NCBI GenBank assembly: GCA_019233055.1
Contig: JAFAMV010000256.1
Span: forward strand, 1-43,680
DNA from: Curvibacter sp.
GTDB taxonomy: Bacteria > Pseudomonadota > Gammaproteobacteria > Burkholderiales > Burkholderiaceae_C
DNA length: 43,680 bases
Direction of reading: 5' to 3'
Below are positions 1-8,408 of this stretch, one piece after another; position 1 is the stretch's first letter, and each line of letters opens with the position of its first letter. The translations under genes were made by a program, and so were the position numbers. Under the pieces are notes generated by a model. The model did no database searches. It was not told where the DNA came from and saw only the letters and a list, made by a program, of their open reading frames with translations.

Positions 1-210
1 ACCCTTGGAGGGGCTGGCCTTCTTGATCTCCGCGATCACCGCAGCCTGGCCGGCGGCGATCTTGCGCCTCAGCGCGCCCTCGAAGTCCCGGGTCAGCACC
101 CGGCTTTCGGCGTCGGCCCGCATGGCGGCCAGGGAGACCTTGCGCAGTCCGGCGGCGATTTCTTCGCGCTTCACGGCCACGATCTTGTTGAGGATGTCAC
201 TCATGTTCAT
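1..210 (-). CDS. trpC: Indole-3-glycerol phosphate synthase, N-terminal part (cut by window edge)
   Basis: Only the first 70 codons are inside the window. The translation begins [18 protein letters not shown] and reaches [14 protein letters not shown], the conserved N-terminal strand and loop of TrpC whose lysine takes part in the ring-closing decarboxylation of CdRP to indole-3-glycerol phosphate. The frame runs exactly to base 1. Two start codons are possible (210 or 204); neither has a strong ribosome binding site. It lies 42 bases downstream of trpD on the same strand and is the fifth gene of the trp operon. The call is firm despite the truncation. Confidence 0.93.
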   Translation of the reverse strand, partial: MNMSDILNKIVAVKREEIAAGLRKVSLAAMRADAESRVLTRDFEGALRRKIAAGQAAVIAEIKKASPSKG

Positions 211-252
211 TCGGGCTGCAGCAGCCGGTTGGGTTGACGGGGGGCCGCAGAC

Positions 253-1302
253 TCAGGCGGGCACCGTGAGCGCCGTCGAGGCGGCGACCAATTGGTCCAG
301 GCGCTGGCGGGCAGCGCCGGACTCGAGGGCGGAGCGCGCCCTGGCAATGCCATCGGCCATGCTCAAGGCCACATTCGCGGCATACAGCGCCACCCCGGCA
401 TTGAGCAGCACGATGTCGCGCGCGGCCCGCACTGCCCCATCGCTGCGATTGTCGAGCACGGCCAGCAGCAATTCGCGCGATTGCTCGGGGGTGTCCACCT
501 TCAGGGCCCGGTTGCTGGCCATGGTGAGGCCGAAATCCTCGGGGTGGATCTCGTATTCGCGCACCTCGCCGTGGCGCAGTTCGCCGACCAGGGTGGCGGC
601 ACCGAGGCTGACCTCGTCCATGCCGTCGCGCCCATAGACCACCACCGCGTGCTCGGCGCCCAGGCGCTGCAGGGCACGCACCTGGATGCCCACCAGATCC
701 GGGTGGAAGACCCCCATCAGGATGTTGGGCGCCGAGGCCGGGTTGGTCAGCGGCCCCAGGATGTTGAAGATCGTGCGCACGCCCAGTTCCTTGCGCACCG
801 CCGCCACATTCTTCATGGCCGGGTGGTGGTTGGGCGCAAACATGAAGCCGATGCCGGTCTGCTCGACACAGCGGGCGATCGCCTCGGGCGGAAGGTTGAT
901 GTTCACCCCCAGCACCTCGAGCACATCGGCGCTGCCCGATTTGCTCGACACGCTGCGTCCGCCATGCTTGCTGACCTTGGCGCCGGCGGCCGCGGCCACG
1001 AACATCGAGCAGGTGCTGATGTTGAAGGTGTGCGAGCCGTCGCCGCCGGTGCCGACGATGTCGACCAGATGCGTCTTGTCGGCCACCTGGACCTTGGTCG
1101 AGAACTCGCGCATCACCTGGGCGGCGGCCGTGATCTCGCCGATGGTCTCCTTCTTCACACGCAGGCCCGTGATCAGGGCGGCGGTCATGACCGGCGACAG
1201 CTCGCCGCGCATGATCAGGCGCATGATGTGGAGCATCTCGTCATGGAAGATCTCGCGGTGCTCGATGGTGCGCTGCAGCGCCTCCTGGGGGGTGATGGGC
1301 AT
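253..1302 (-). CDS. trpD: Anthranilate phosphoribosyltransferase
   Basis: Encodes 349 residues, the usual length for TrpD, which transfers the phosphoribosyl group of PRPP to anthranilate in the cytoplasm. Visible signatures are the glycine-rich [14 protein letters not shown] segment at about 84-97, which binds PRPP, and [18 protein letters not shown] at about 112-129. The N-terminal helical domain ([12 protein letters not shown]) is intact. The start at 1302 is preceded by TAGGAG. It sits 63 bases after trpG and 42 before trpC, in line with one transcript. Nothing unusual in the protein. Confidence 0.97.
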   Translation of the reverse strand: MPITPQEALQRTIEHREIFHDEMLHIMRLIMRGELSPVMTAALITGLRVKKETIGEITAAAQVMREFSTKVQVADKTHLVDIVGTGGDGSHTFNISTCSMFVAAAAGAKVSKHGGRSVSSKSGSADVLEVLGVNINLPPEAIARCVEQTGIGFMFAPNHHPAMKNVAAVRKELGVRTIFNILGPLTNPASAPNILMGVFHPDLVGIQVRALQRLGAEHAVVVYGRDGMDEVSLGAATLVGELRHGEVREYEIHPEDFGLTMASNRALKVDTPEQSRELLLAVLDNRSDGAVRAARDIVLLNAGVALYAANVALSMADGIARARSALESGAARQRLDQLVAASTALTVPA

Positions 1303-1365
1303 GGGGGCTCCTAGATCCTAGAGATTGACCGGGAAGAGGCTCCGCACACGGCGGAGCAGGCTGGC

Positions 1366-1941
1366 TCAGTCCAGAAAGTTCTTCAGCATGGCGTGACCGT
1401 GTTCGGTCAGCACCGACTCGGGGTGGAACTGCACGCCCTCGATGCGCACCGCGTGCTCGTAGCCGGTGTGCCGCACGCCCATGATCTCGCCGTCGTCGGT
1501 CCAGGCCGTGACCTTGAGTTCGGGCGGGCAGCTGCTGCGCTCGATGGCCAGCGAGTGGTAGCGGTTGACGGTGAACTGCGCGGGCAGGCCGGCGAACACG
1601 CCCTCCTGGGTGGTGGTGATGACGCTGGTCTTGCCATGCATCAGTTGCTGGGCCCGCACGATGCGCCCGCCGAAGGCCGCGCCGATCGCCTGATGGCCGA
1701 GGCAGACCCCCAGGATGGGCAGCCGGCCGGCAAAGTGCTGGATGGCCGCCACCGAGAGGCCGGCCTCGGCCGGCGAACACGGCCCCGGCGAGATCACCAG
1801 CCGGTCCGGCTGGCGCGCCGCGATGCCCTCGAGGGTGATCTCGTCATTGCGGAACACCTCCACCTCGGCCCCCAGCTCGCCGAAGTACTGGACGATGTTG
1901 AAGGTGAAGGAATCGTAGTTGTCGATCATCAGCAGTTTCAT
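1366..1941 (-). CDS. trpG: Anthranilate synthase component II (glutamine amidotransferase)
   Basis: A 191-residue class I glutamine amidotransferase that supplies ammonia to TrpE. The catalytic triad is readable: Cys80 in GVCLGHQ, and His173 and Glu175 in FHPES. The N-terminus [15 protein letters not shown] motif appears as [20 protein letters not shown], and the oxyanion segment SPGPCSP is at 51-57. The protein ends shortly after the FHPES motif, as expected for a stand-alone TrpG/PabA subunit; it could in principle also serve aminodeoxychorismate synthase, as in other bacteria with one amphibolic subunit. Its ATG overlaps the chorismate mutase stop by 4 bases (ATGA, 1938-1941), so the two are likely translationally coupled. 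Confidence 0.96.
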   Translation of the reverse strand: MKLLMIDNYDSFTFNIVQYFGELGAEVEVFRNDEITLEGIAARQPDRLVISPGPCSPAEAGLSVAAIQHFAGRLPILGVCLGHQAIGAAFGGRIVRAQQLMHGKTSVITTTQEGVFAGLPAQFTVNRYHSLAIERSSCPPELKVTAWTDDGEIMGVRHTGYEHAVRIEGVQFHPESVLTEHGHAMLKNFLD

Positions 1942-2252
1942 GCCATTTCTCCTTGGCGCAAACGGCTGAACTCGCCGCTCTCATAGTCGATGGAGGCCGC
2001 GATCAGGGCCCGGTAGGCGGCTTCGATGACCGCAGGAGGCGCCGCCAGCGCCTCGGCCTGAGCCTTGACCCGGGCGACGATGAATTCGACCCGGTCCATG
2101 TCGACGATCTGGTCGGCACGCTGCTTGATGCGCGCGGCCCGGGCGATGTAGGTGCTGCGCTCGGCCAGCAGGGGCACGATGCGCTCGTCGAGCGCGTCGA
2201 TCTGCTGACGCAGCTGGGCCATGTCCTGGCAATCGTGGGGGGCTTGCTGCAT
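1938..2252 (-). CDS. Chorismate mutase, AroQ class (PchB-like), inside the trp operon
   Basis: A 104-residue all-helical AroQ-type chorismate mutase. By comparison with E. coli chorismate mutase and PchB, Arg15 (LRQQID), Arg32 (LLAER), Lys43 (RIKQ), Asp51 and Arg54 (DMDRV) line up with active-site residues. The residue after Arg54 is Val, as in PchB, where the E. coli enzyme has Glu; the C-terminal Gln of the E. coli enzyme is not evident. This suggests a PchB-related lineage and leaves open chorismate mutase versus isochorismate-pyruvate lyase activity. Location between trpE (3-base gap) and trpG (4-base overlap) argues for chorismate mutase: it puts the branch enzyme towards prephenate under tryptophan-operon control. 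No signal peptide or fused domain. Confidence 0.88.
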   Translation of the reverse strand: MQQAPHDCQDMAQLRQQIDALDERIVPLLAERSTYIARAARIKQRADQIVDMDRVEFIVARVKAQAEALAAPPAVIEAAYRALIAASIDYESGEFSRLRQGEMA

Positions 2253-2255
2253 GGC

Positions 2256-3767
2256 TTACTCCAGCCCCTCTTCGACCAGTTCGGCGGCGCGCAGCAGGGC
2301 GCGCGCCTTGTGCTCGGTCTCGCGCCATTCCATCTCGGGCACCGAATCGGCCACCACCCCGGCGGCCGCCTGCACATACAGGGTCTGGTCCTTGATGATG
2401 CCGGTGCGGATCGCGATGGCCACGTCCATGTCGCCGGCAAAACTGATGTAGCCGCAGGCGCCGCCATACAGGCCGCGCTTGATGGGCTCGAGCTGGTCGA
2501 TCAGCTCCATGGCATGCACCTTGGGCGCACCGGTGAGGGTGCCGGCCGGGAAGGTGGCCTTGAGCACGTCGATGGCGTCCATGCCTTCGTTCAGCGTGCC
2601 CTCGACGTTGCTGACGATGTGCATCACGTGGCTGTAGCGCTCCACCGCGAAGGCCTCGGTCACCTTCACGCTGCCGGTCTTGGCGATGCGACCGATGTCG
2701 TTGCGCGCCAGATCGATCAGCATCACGTGCTCGGCGCGCTCCTTGGGGTCGTTGACCAGTTCGACCTCGGTGGCCCGGTCGCGCTCGGGGGTGGCGCCGC
2801 GCGGGCGGGTCCCGGCCAGCGGCCGGATCGTCACGCGCTGCTCGGCCACGCCGTCGACCTCCAGCCGCTCCTGGCGCACCAGGATCTCGGGCGAGGCCCC
2901 GACCACATGGAAATCGCCGAAGTGGTAGTAATACATATAGGGCGACGGGTTCAGCGAACGCAGCGCACGGTAGAGCGACAACGGGCTCTCGGTGTAGCGC
3001 TTCTTGATGCGCTGGCCCACCTGCACCTGCATGAAGTCGCCGGCGGCGATCAGCTCCTTGGCGCGCTCGACGGCGGCCAGGTAGTCGGCCTTGGCAAAGT
3101 CGCGCTCGGCCGGGTAGCCCAGACTGGGTTTGACCACCGGCGCGCTGACCGAGTATTTGAGCTGCTCCTTGAGTTCGCGCAGGCGCTTCTTGGCATTGGC
3201 GAAGGCCTCGGGCACGGCCGGATCGGCATACACGATCAGGTAGAGCTTGCCCGAGAGGTTGTCGATGACCGCCAGTTCCTCGCACTGCAGCAGCAGGATG
3301 TCCGGCATGCCCAGGGTGTCGGGGGGGCAGCTCTTCTCGAGCTTTCTTTCGACATAGCGGACGGTGTCATAGCCGAAATAGCCCGCCAGCCCGCCGCAGA
3401 AACGCGGCAGACCCGGGCGCAGCGCGACCTTGAAACGCTTCTGGTATTGGGCGATGAAGTCCAGCGGGTTGCCCGATGCGGTTTCGACGACGACGCCATC
3501 GCGCACCACTTCGGTCCGGGCCTGCTCGCCGAAGCCGCTGGCCCGCAGCAGGGTGCGCGCCGGCAGGCCGATGAAGCTGTAGCGCCCGAAGCGCTCGCCG
3601 CCGACCACCGACTCGAGCAGGAAGCTGTGCTTCCCGCCGTCACGCGAATGGGCCAGTTTCAGGTAGAGCGACAGCGGGGTTTCGAGGTCGGCAAAGGCCT
3701 CGGCGATGAGGGGGATGCGATTGAAGCCCTGCAGGGCCAGGCTTTTGAATTCGAGTTCAGTGATCAC
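2256..3767 (-). CDS. trpE: Anthranilate synthase component I
   Basis: Encodes 503 residues, the normal size. With TrpG it converts chorismate and glutamine to anthranilate. The N-terminal feedback-inhibition element LLES is at 50-53 followed by FGRYSFIG, so tryptophan inhibition is expected. The C-terminal chorismate-binding domain shows GDFMQVQVGQRI, IRPLAGTRPRG, DLARNDIGRI and GAPKVHAMELI. The start is GTG at 3767, chosen because GGAGG lies nine bases upstream and the sequence MITELEFKSLALQGFNRIPL is the expected N-terminus. It is the first structural gene of the operon and is preceded by a structured leader (see 3768-4011). Confidence 0.97.
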   Translation of the reverse strand: MITELEFKSLALQGFNRIPLIAEAFADLETPLSLYLKLAHSRDGGKHSFLLESVVGGERFGRYSFIGLPARTLLRASGFGEQARTEVVRDGVVVETASGNPLDFIAQYQKRFKVALRPGLPRFCGGLAGYFGYDTVRYVERKLEKSCPPDTLGMPDILLLQCEELAVIDNLSGKLYLIVYADPAVPEAFANAKKRLRELKEQLKYSVSAPVVKPSLGYPAERDFAKADYLAAVERAKELIAAGDFMQVQVGQRIKKRYTESPLSLYRALRSLNPSPYMYYYHFGDFHVVGASPEILVRQERLEVDGVAEQRVTIRPLAGTRPRGATPERDRATEVELVNDPKERAEHVMLIDLARNDIGRIAKTGSVKVTEAFAVERYSHVMHIVSNVEGTLNEGMDAIDVLKATFPAGTLTGAPKVHAMELIDQLEPIKRGLYGGACGYISFAGDMDVAIAIRTGIIKDQTLYVQAAAGVVADSVPEMEWRETEHKARALLRAAELVEEGLE

Positions 3768-3788
3768 GGCAAGGAGCCTCCAGCTCTT

Positions 3789-3886
3789 GCGGCGCCGCAG
3801 TTCGAGGGAAAGGCGCCGCGTTCATTCAAACAGGTGTCGGTCCGGTCAACGGACCCCGGGCGCATGCCGGCGCTGCCCGGGCATGC
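3789..3886 (-). promoter_or_regulatory. Hairpin cluster in the trpE leader (candidate attenuator)
   Basis: Between the small Trp-containing ORF and trpE the transcript can form: A, GCATGCC/GGCATGC (3880-3886 with 3862-3868); B, CCCGGGC/GCCCGGG (3875-3881 with 3855-3861), which shares two bases with A and is therefore mutually exclusive with it; C, GGTCCG/CGGACC (3850-3855 with 3839-3844); and D, an 8-bp GGCGCCGC/GCGGCGCC stem (3812-3819 with 3789-3796) ending about 20 bases before the trpE start. No U-run follows D, so a classical intrinsic terminator is not shown; control could be Rho-dependent or translational. The pairing is seen in sequence; the regulatory role is inference. Confidence 0.45.
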
Positions 3887-3888
3887 TG

Positions 3889-3972
3889 TCAGTGGTGCAC
3901 GTGGACAGGCTTGCGCCAGGGCCAGGCTCCCCGGTCGCTACAACCCGTGATGAAAGTGCGGTGAATGAACAT
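3889..3972 (-). CDS. Candidate trp leader peptide, 27 codons with Trp-Pro-Trp
   Basis: A 27-codon reading frame starts with MFIHRTFITG and continues through GAWPWRKPVHVHH to TGA, giving two Trp codons separated by one Pro codon (residues 17 and 19). It lies about 120 bases upstream of trpE, before the alternative hairpins. No Shine-Dalgarno precedes its ATG, but a sigma70-like promoter (TTGACC, 19 bp, TGCTACACT) puts the predicted transcript start within a few bases of that ATG, so the peptide may be read from a leaderless message, as is known for trpL of Sinorhizobium. The frame stays open further upstream, so the start is chosen on promoter position only. Function is inferred. Confidence 0.4.
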   Translation of the reverse strand: MFIHRTFITGCSDRGAWPWRKPVHVHH

Positions 3973-3980
3973 GTCGCAGG

Positions 3981-4011
3981 AGTGTAGCAAACCCCCGGGG
4001 CACCGGGTCAA
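3981..4011 (-). promoter_or_regulatory. Candidate sigma70 promoter of the trp operon
   Basis: Reading the minus strand, TTGACC (4006-4011) is followed after 19 bp by TACACT (3981-3986) with an extended TG one base before it. The spacer is longer than the 17-bp optimum but the extended -10 compensates. Predicted transcription would begin around 3973-3975, at the ATG of the leader ORF. Confidence 0.45.
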
Positions 4012-4176
4012 GCCCCGGGCATCGCCCGGCACACGCCGGGCGCAGTCACCTGCGGGACGCCCGGCCCCATCGAAAACCCTCTTGCGCGCGATCTGGACGA
4101 ACCGCGAGACTCTGTGCGCATTTCCAGCATCCCCGCGATGCACCCAGGTTTCGACATGAGAGGGGACCCCGAGCAC

Positions 4177-4764
4177 ATGAAGACAGGCTTCAAAACCATC
4201 GCCCTGGCGGGCCTGCTGGCCGCCAGCCTGTGCGCGTCGGCTGCTGCGCTCACCCTGCAGGGCGTCCGCTTCGACGATGTGCTGGAACTGCAGGGCAGCA
4301 AGCTACAGCTCAACGGCGCAGGCGTCCGCTACAAGGCGATCTTCAAGGTCTATGCCATGGGCCTGTACACCGGCAGGAAGGCCGGCACCCCCGAGGACGT
4401 CCTGGCCGACAACGGGCCACGGCGCATCAGCATCACCATGCTGCGCGACATCGACTCGAACGAACTCGGCAAGCTCTTCACCCGCGGCGTCGAAGACAAC
4501 GCCCCCAAGGGCGAGATGTCGCGCCTGGTGCCCGGCCTGATCCGCATGGGCGAGATCTTTGCCGAGCAGAAGAAGCTGTCCGCAGGCGACACCTTCACCG
4601 TCGACTGGCTGCCGGACACCGGCACGGTGCTGACCGTGCGCGGCCAGGTCCAGAACCCGCCATTCAAGGAAGCCGAATTCTTCAATGCCCTGCTGCGCAT
4701 CTGGCTCGGCCCCCAACCCGCCGACTGGAAGCTCAAGGACGCCTTGCTGGGCAAGGCCGGTTGA
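4177..4764 (+). CDS. Secreted chalcone-isomerase-like domain protein
   Basis: A 195-residue protein with a clear signal peptide ([20 protein letters not shown], cleavage probably after the ASA/AAA region near residue 23) followed by a domain matching the bacterial chalcone-isomerase-like family: [34 protein letters not shown] and [10 protein letters not shown] near the C-terminus. Members are periplasmic proteins of unclear biochemical role; the flavonoid isomerase activity of plant relatives should not be assumed. The start at 4177 is chosen because it begins the signal peptide and GAGAGGGGA lies upstream; an upstream in-frame ATG at 4156 would disrupt the signal sequence. It is followed 43 bases later by a chemoreceptor gene on the same strand. 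Confidence 0.82.
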   Translation: MKTGFKTIALAGLLAASLCASAAALTLQGVRFDDVLELQGSKLQLNGAGVRYKAIFKVYAMGLYTGRKAGTPEDVLADNGPRRISITMLRDIDSNELGKLFTRGVEDNAPKGEMSRLVPGLIRMGEIFAEQKKLSAGDTFTVDWLPDTGTVLTVRGQVQNPPFKEAEFFNALLRIWLGPQPADWKLKDALLGKAG

Positions 4765-4807
4765 TCCTCGCCCTCCCCCTTCGACATCTCCCGGACGACC
4801 CCACGCC

Positions 4808-6514
4808 ATGAAATACAGCAACCTGAAAATCGGTGCCCGCCTCGCCATCGCCTTTTCCCTGATCCTGCTGATCACCGTGGCGGTCGCGGGCATGGGCATC
4901 CTGCGCATCTCGGCCTTGCAGCAGACCAGCGAGCAGGTCGCCACGGTCGAACTCGAACAGCAACGCCTGGTGGAGGCCTGGAGCACCGACATCCGCATCA
5001 ACCTGATCCGCACCGAAGCGCTGATGCGGGCCGTGGACACCGAATACATCGAACACCTGCGCGCCGAGATCGCCGCCTCGGCCGGCAGCGCCCAGAAGCA
5101 CCTGCAGCGGCTCGAACAACTGCTGCAGGACGACACCGGCAAAGGCCTGCTCGCCGAAGTCGGCAAGGCCCGGGAAAGCTATGGCACCCAACGCGAGGAA
5201 CTGCTGAAGCTCCAGCAGATGGGAGAGAACATCGGCCCCCTGATCGACCAGCGGCTCAAACCCGAGGCAGACCGTTACAACAAGAGCCTGGAGCAGCTGC
5301 GCAGCCACATGGAACAGCAACTGGCCCAGGGCCAGGCCGACAGCGCCAGCCTGGCGCAACGCAGCCGCGGGGTGCTGAGCGCCGCCGCCGTGCTGGCCGC
5401 CGCCCTGGGCGCCTTCCTGGCCTGGCGCGCCACCCGGACCATCACCGGCCCGGTGGCCCAGGCGGTGCAGGCGGCCACGGCCATCGCACAAGGGGATCTG
5501 GCCAGCCGCATCCCTGCCGGCAGCCGTGACGAAACCGGCCAGTTGCTGCAGGCCCTGACCGCCATGCAACAACAGCTCTCCTCCACCGTGGCCGAAGTGC
5601 GGCGCGGCGCCGACAGCGTGGCCCTGGCCAGCGCCGAGATCGCCCAGGGCAACAACGACCTCTCGGCCCGCACCGAGCACCAGGCCTCGGCCCTGCAGCA
5701 GACCACCGCCTCGATGGAACAGCTGGGCTCCACCGTCAGGCTGAATGCCGAGAACGCCCGCACCGCCAATCAGTTGGCCCTGAGCGCCTCCCAGGTCGCC
5801 AGCCAGGGCGGCGAGGTGGTGGCCCAGGTGGTGACCACCATGAAGGGCATCAACGACAGCTCGCGGCGCATCGCCGACATCATCGGCGTCATCGACGGCA
5901 TCGCCTTCCAGACCAACATCCTCGCGCTCAATGCCGCCGTCGAGGCCGCACGCGCCGGCGAACAGGGCCGTGGCTTCGCGGTCGTGGCCGGCGAGGTGCG
6001 CAATCTGGCCCAGCGCAGCGCCGAGGCCGCCAAGGAGATCAAGAGCCTGATCGGCGCCAGCGTGGAGCGTGTCGAGCAGGGCTCCAGTCTGGTCGACAAG
6101 GCGGGCATCACGATGAACGAGGTGGTGGCCTCGATCCGCCGCGTCACCGACATCATGGGCGAGATCAGCGCCGCCAGCACGGAACAGAGCTCGGGCGTCT
6201 CCCAGGTCGGCCAGGCCATCACCGAGATGGACCATGCCACCCAGCAGAACGCCGCCCTGGTGGAGCAGTCCGCAGCCGCAGCGGCCAGCCTGCGCACCCA
6301 GGCCAGCCAGTTGGTGGACGCCGTGGCGGTGTTCAAGCTGCCGGCGCCGTCGGGCCCCGCCCTGGAGGTCGGCCCGCGCCGCGCCACCCGGTCGGCGCTG
6401 CCGCCGAGCCAGCCCTACACCGGCGAGGAGCGGCGCCGGTCGCTGACCGGCGGCACCGGCCACTCCGACGCGGCGGCGCAAGCGCCGCAATGGGCCGAAG
6501 ACGTGACGACCTGA
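4808..6514 (+). CDS. Methyl-accepting chemotaxis protein (Tar-type topology)
   Basis: Encodes 568 residues. Order of parts: short cytoplasmic N-terminus, TM1 (about 11-31), periplasmic four-helix-bundle sensor rich in Leu/Gln/Glu heptads (32-188), TM2 (about 189-207), HAMP (208-262) and the cytoplasmic coiled-coil signalling domain with the highly conserved tip [20 protein letters not shown] at 364-383, continuing [20 protein letters not shown]. The tip binds CheA/CheW. Methylation regions flank it ([14 protein letters not shown]-type). The C-terminus ends WAEDVTT and lacks the xWxxF tether for CheR/CheB that the next receptor has. Ligand is not predictable. Start at 4808 fits the MCP N-terminus [12 protein letters not shown]. 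Confidence 0.95.
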   Translation: MKYSNLKIGARLAIAFSLILLITVAVAGMGILRISALQQTSEQVATVELEQQRLVEAWSTDIRINLIRTEALMRAVDTEYIEHLRAEIAASAGSAQKHLQRLEQLLQDDTGKGLLAEVGKARESYGTQREELLKLQQMGENIGPLIDQRLKPEADRYNKSLEQLRSHMEQQLAQGQADSASLAQRSRGVLSAAAVLAAALGAFLAWRATRTITGPVAQAVQAATAIAQGDLASRIPAGSRDETGQLLQALTAMQQQLSSTVAEVRRGADSVALASAEIAQGNNDLSARTEHQASALQQTTASMEQLGSTVRLNAENARTANQLALSASQVASQGGEVVAQVVTTMKGINDSSRRIADIIGVIDGIAFQTNILALNAAVEAARAGEQGRGFAVVAGEVRNLAQRSAEAAKEIKSLIGASVERVEQGSSLVDKAGITMNEVVASIRRVTDIMGEISAASTEQSSGVSQVGQAITEMDHATQQNAALVEQSAAAAASLRTQASQLVDAVAVFKLPAPSGPALEVGPRRATRSALPPSQPYTGEERRRSLTGGTGHSDAAAQAPQWAEDVTT

Positions 6515-6576
6515 CGCCCTGGCGCCCTGGCGGCGCCGTCGAGGGCCACCTTTTCCCGGATTTGTGCGACCCCGTC

Positions 6577-6600
6577 CAGTGGAGCGGTTACATTCCACTG
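6577..6600. promoter_or_regulatory. Inverted repeat between the two chemoreceptor genes
   Basis: CAGTGGA (6577-6583) and TCCACTG (6594-6600) form a perfect 7-bp dyad with a 10-base loop, 63 bases after the first receptor stop and 43 before the second start. There is no U-run. It may be a weak terminator or an operator for the second receptor. Confidence 0.4.
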
Positions 6601-6643
6601 CGACAACATCACACGCTATCCATTTTCACGAGAGGGTCGGCCT

Positions 6644-8404
6644 ATGCGCATCACCGATTGGAAACTGGGCATCAGGCTGGGCCTCGCCTTCGGACTGATG
6701 CTGCTTCTGGCCCTGCTGATCGCGGCCCTGGGCATGTTCCGCATCGGGGCGCTCAAGAGCAACAGCGAAGAGCTGGCCACCACCGAACTGGAACGCCAGG
6801 CCCTGGTGGAGGAATGGTTCACCGACATCGAGATGAACTGGCTGCGCACCGAAGCCAGCTTCAAGTCCGACAACCCGGCCTACCTCGAGAAGCTCAAGAC
6901 CGAGATGGAATCGGTCGTCGACCTCCAGTCGCGCCGCATGGAACTGGTCAAGGACCACATGCGCACCGCCGAAGAGCAGCAGCTGTACCAGCAGGCCATC
7001 GCAGCGCGCGACAAATACCGCGAGGTGCGGGGCGAGCTGCAGAAGCGGCACCAGGGCGGCGACAACGTGTCGGGCCCGGTGGACACCCAACTGGCGCCGG
7101 TTTTCAAGGACTATGAAAGCGCGCTGAACCGACTCAAGGAAAACATCGGCGTGTCCTCGACGCGCAACCAGGAAGCCAACCTGAACCAGGCCGACCGCAG
7201 CCTGCTGTGGCTGGGCATCGGGGCGCTCGCATCGGTACTGGCCGGTGTGGTGCTGGCCTGGCGGACCACGGGCTCCGTGACCCGCCCCCTGGGCCAGGCG
7301 GTCCGGGCGGCCACCGCCATCGCCCAGGGCGACCTGTCGACCGACATCGCCCGGGGCGGCGCCGACGAGACCGGCCAATTGCTGCGGGCACTGGGCGACA
7401 TGCAGACCCGGCTGGCCGACCTGGTCGGCCAGGTGCGCCGACACGCCGAAGGCGTGGCCAGCACCAGTGCCGAGATCGCCCAGGGCAACAACGACCTCTC
7501 GGCCCGCACCGAGCAGCAGGCCTCGGCGCTGGAACAGACCGCCGCCTCGATGGAACAACTCGGCTCCACCGTCAAGCAGAACGCGGACAGCGCCCGCACC
7601 GCCAACCAGCTGGCGCTCAATGCCTCCCAGGTCGCCAGCCAGGGCGGCGAGGTGGTGGCCCAGGTGGTGAGCACCATGAAGGGCATCAACGACAGTTCGC
7701 AGCGCATCGGCGACATCATCGGCGTCATCGACGGCATCGCCTTCCAGACCAACATCCTCGCGCTCAATGCCGCCGTCGAGGCCGCCCGCGCCGGCGAACA
7801 GGGCCGTGGCTTCGCGGTCGTGGCCGGCGAAGTGCGCAGCCTGGCCCAGCGCAGCGCCGAGGCCGCCCGCGAGATCAAGAGCCTGATCGGCGCCAGCGTG
7901 GAGCGTGTCGAACAGGGCTCCAGCCTGGTCGATCAGGCCGGCAGCACCATGAACGAAGTGGTGGCCTCGATCCGCCGCGTCACCGACATCATGGGCGAGA
8001 TCAGCGCCGCCAGCGCCGAACAGAGCTCCGGCGTGGCCCAGGTCAGCGAAGCGGTCAGCCAGATGGACCAGACCACCCAGCAGAACGCCGCCCTGGTCGA
8101 AGAATCGGCGGCAGCCTCGTCCAGCCTGCGCAGCCAGGCCGGACAGTTGGTCGAGGTGGTCGGTTTCTTCAAGCTCGCAACCCGCGGCACGGGTGCCAAC
8201 CCGATCGACGTCGGGCCCGCCCGGGCTACCCGGTCCCCCCATCCGCCAGCCAAGCCCTACCTCGGCGAGGAGCGCCGCAAGGTGCAGGGCAGCGCCGCAG
8301 ACAGGCATGCGCCGCCCCCGAAGGCCGCAGCCGCCAAGCCCGCGCCAGCGAAACCGGCGGGGCCGACCACCCAGGGCAACGACGACGACTGGACCACCTT
8401 CTGA
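6644..8404 (+). CDS. Methyl-accepting chemotaxis protein with CheR/CheB tether
   Basis: A 586-residue chemoreceptor with the same plan as its upstream neighbour: TM1 (about 11-33), a periplasmic four-helix sensor that differs strongly from the neighbour (34-185), TM2 (186-206), HAMP (207-262) and a near-identical signalling domain around [21 protein letters not shown] Pro/Ala/Lys-rich linker follows (PPPKAAAAKPAPAKPAG) and the last five residues DWTTF fit the xWxxF pentapeptide that recruits CheR and CheB in E. coli receptors. It probably can assist adaptation of the tail-less neighbour in mixed arrays (inference). ATG at 6644 is preceded by GAGAGGG. Its stop lies four bases from that of convergent gph. 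Confidence 0.95.
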   Translation: MRITDWKLGIRLGLAFGLMLLLALLIAALGMFRIGALKSNSEELATTELERQALVEEWFTDIEMNWLRTEASFKSDNPAYLEKLKTEMESVVDLQSRRMELVKDHMRTAEEQQLYQQAIAARDKYREVRGELQKRHQGGDNVSGPVDTQLAPVFKDYESALNRLKENIGVSSTRNQEANLNQADRSLLWLGIGALASVLAGVVLAWRTTGSVTRPLGQAVRAATAIAQGDLSTDIARGGADETGQLLRALGDMQTRLADLVGQVRRHAEGVASTSAEIAQGNNDLSARTEQQASALEQTAASMEQLGSTVKQNADSARTANQLALNASQVASQGGEVVAQVVSTMKGINDSSQRIGDIIGVIDGIAFQTNILALNAAVEAARAGEQGRGFAVVAGEVRSLAQRSAEAAREIKSLIGASVERVEQGSSLVDQAGSTMNEVVASIRRVTDIMGEISAASAEQSSGVAQVSEAVSQMDQTTQQNAALVEESAAASSSLRSQAGQLVEVVGFFKLATRGTGANPIDVGPARATRSPHPPAKPYLGEERRKVQGSAADRHAPPPKAAAAKPAPAKPAGPTTQGNDDDWTTF

Positions 8405-8408
8405 GGAC

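Noticed and set aside
3789..3819. Intrinsic terminator before trpE
   Set aside because: The 8-bp GC stem has a 15-base loop and no following U-run, so only a regulatory hairpin is claimed.
1953..3950. 665-codon open frame on the plus strand opposite trpE and chorismate mutase
   Set aside because: It is antisense to well-supported trp genes, His/Gly/Leu-rich without domains, and typical of high-GC shadow frames.
4733..6598. 621-codon open frame opposite the first chemoreceptor; a similar one opposite the second (6626-8308)
   Set aside because: Both mirror the repetitive receptor coding sequence and have no recognisable domain or ribosome binding site.
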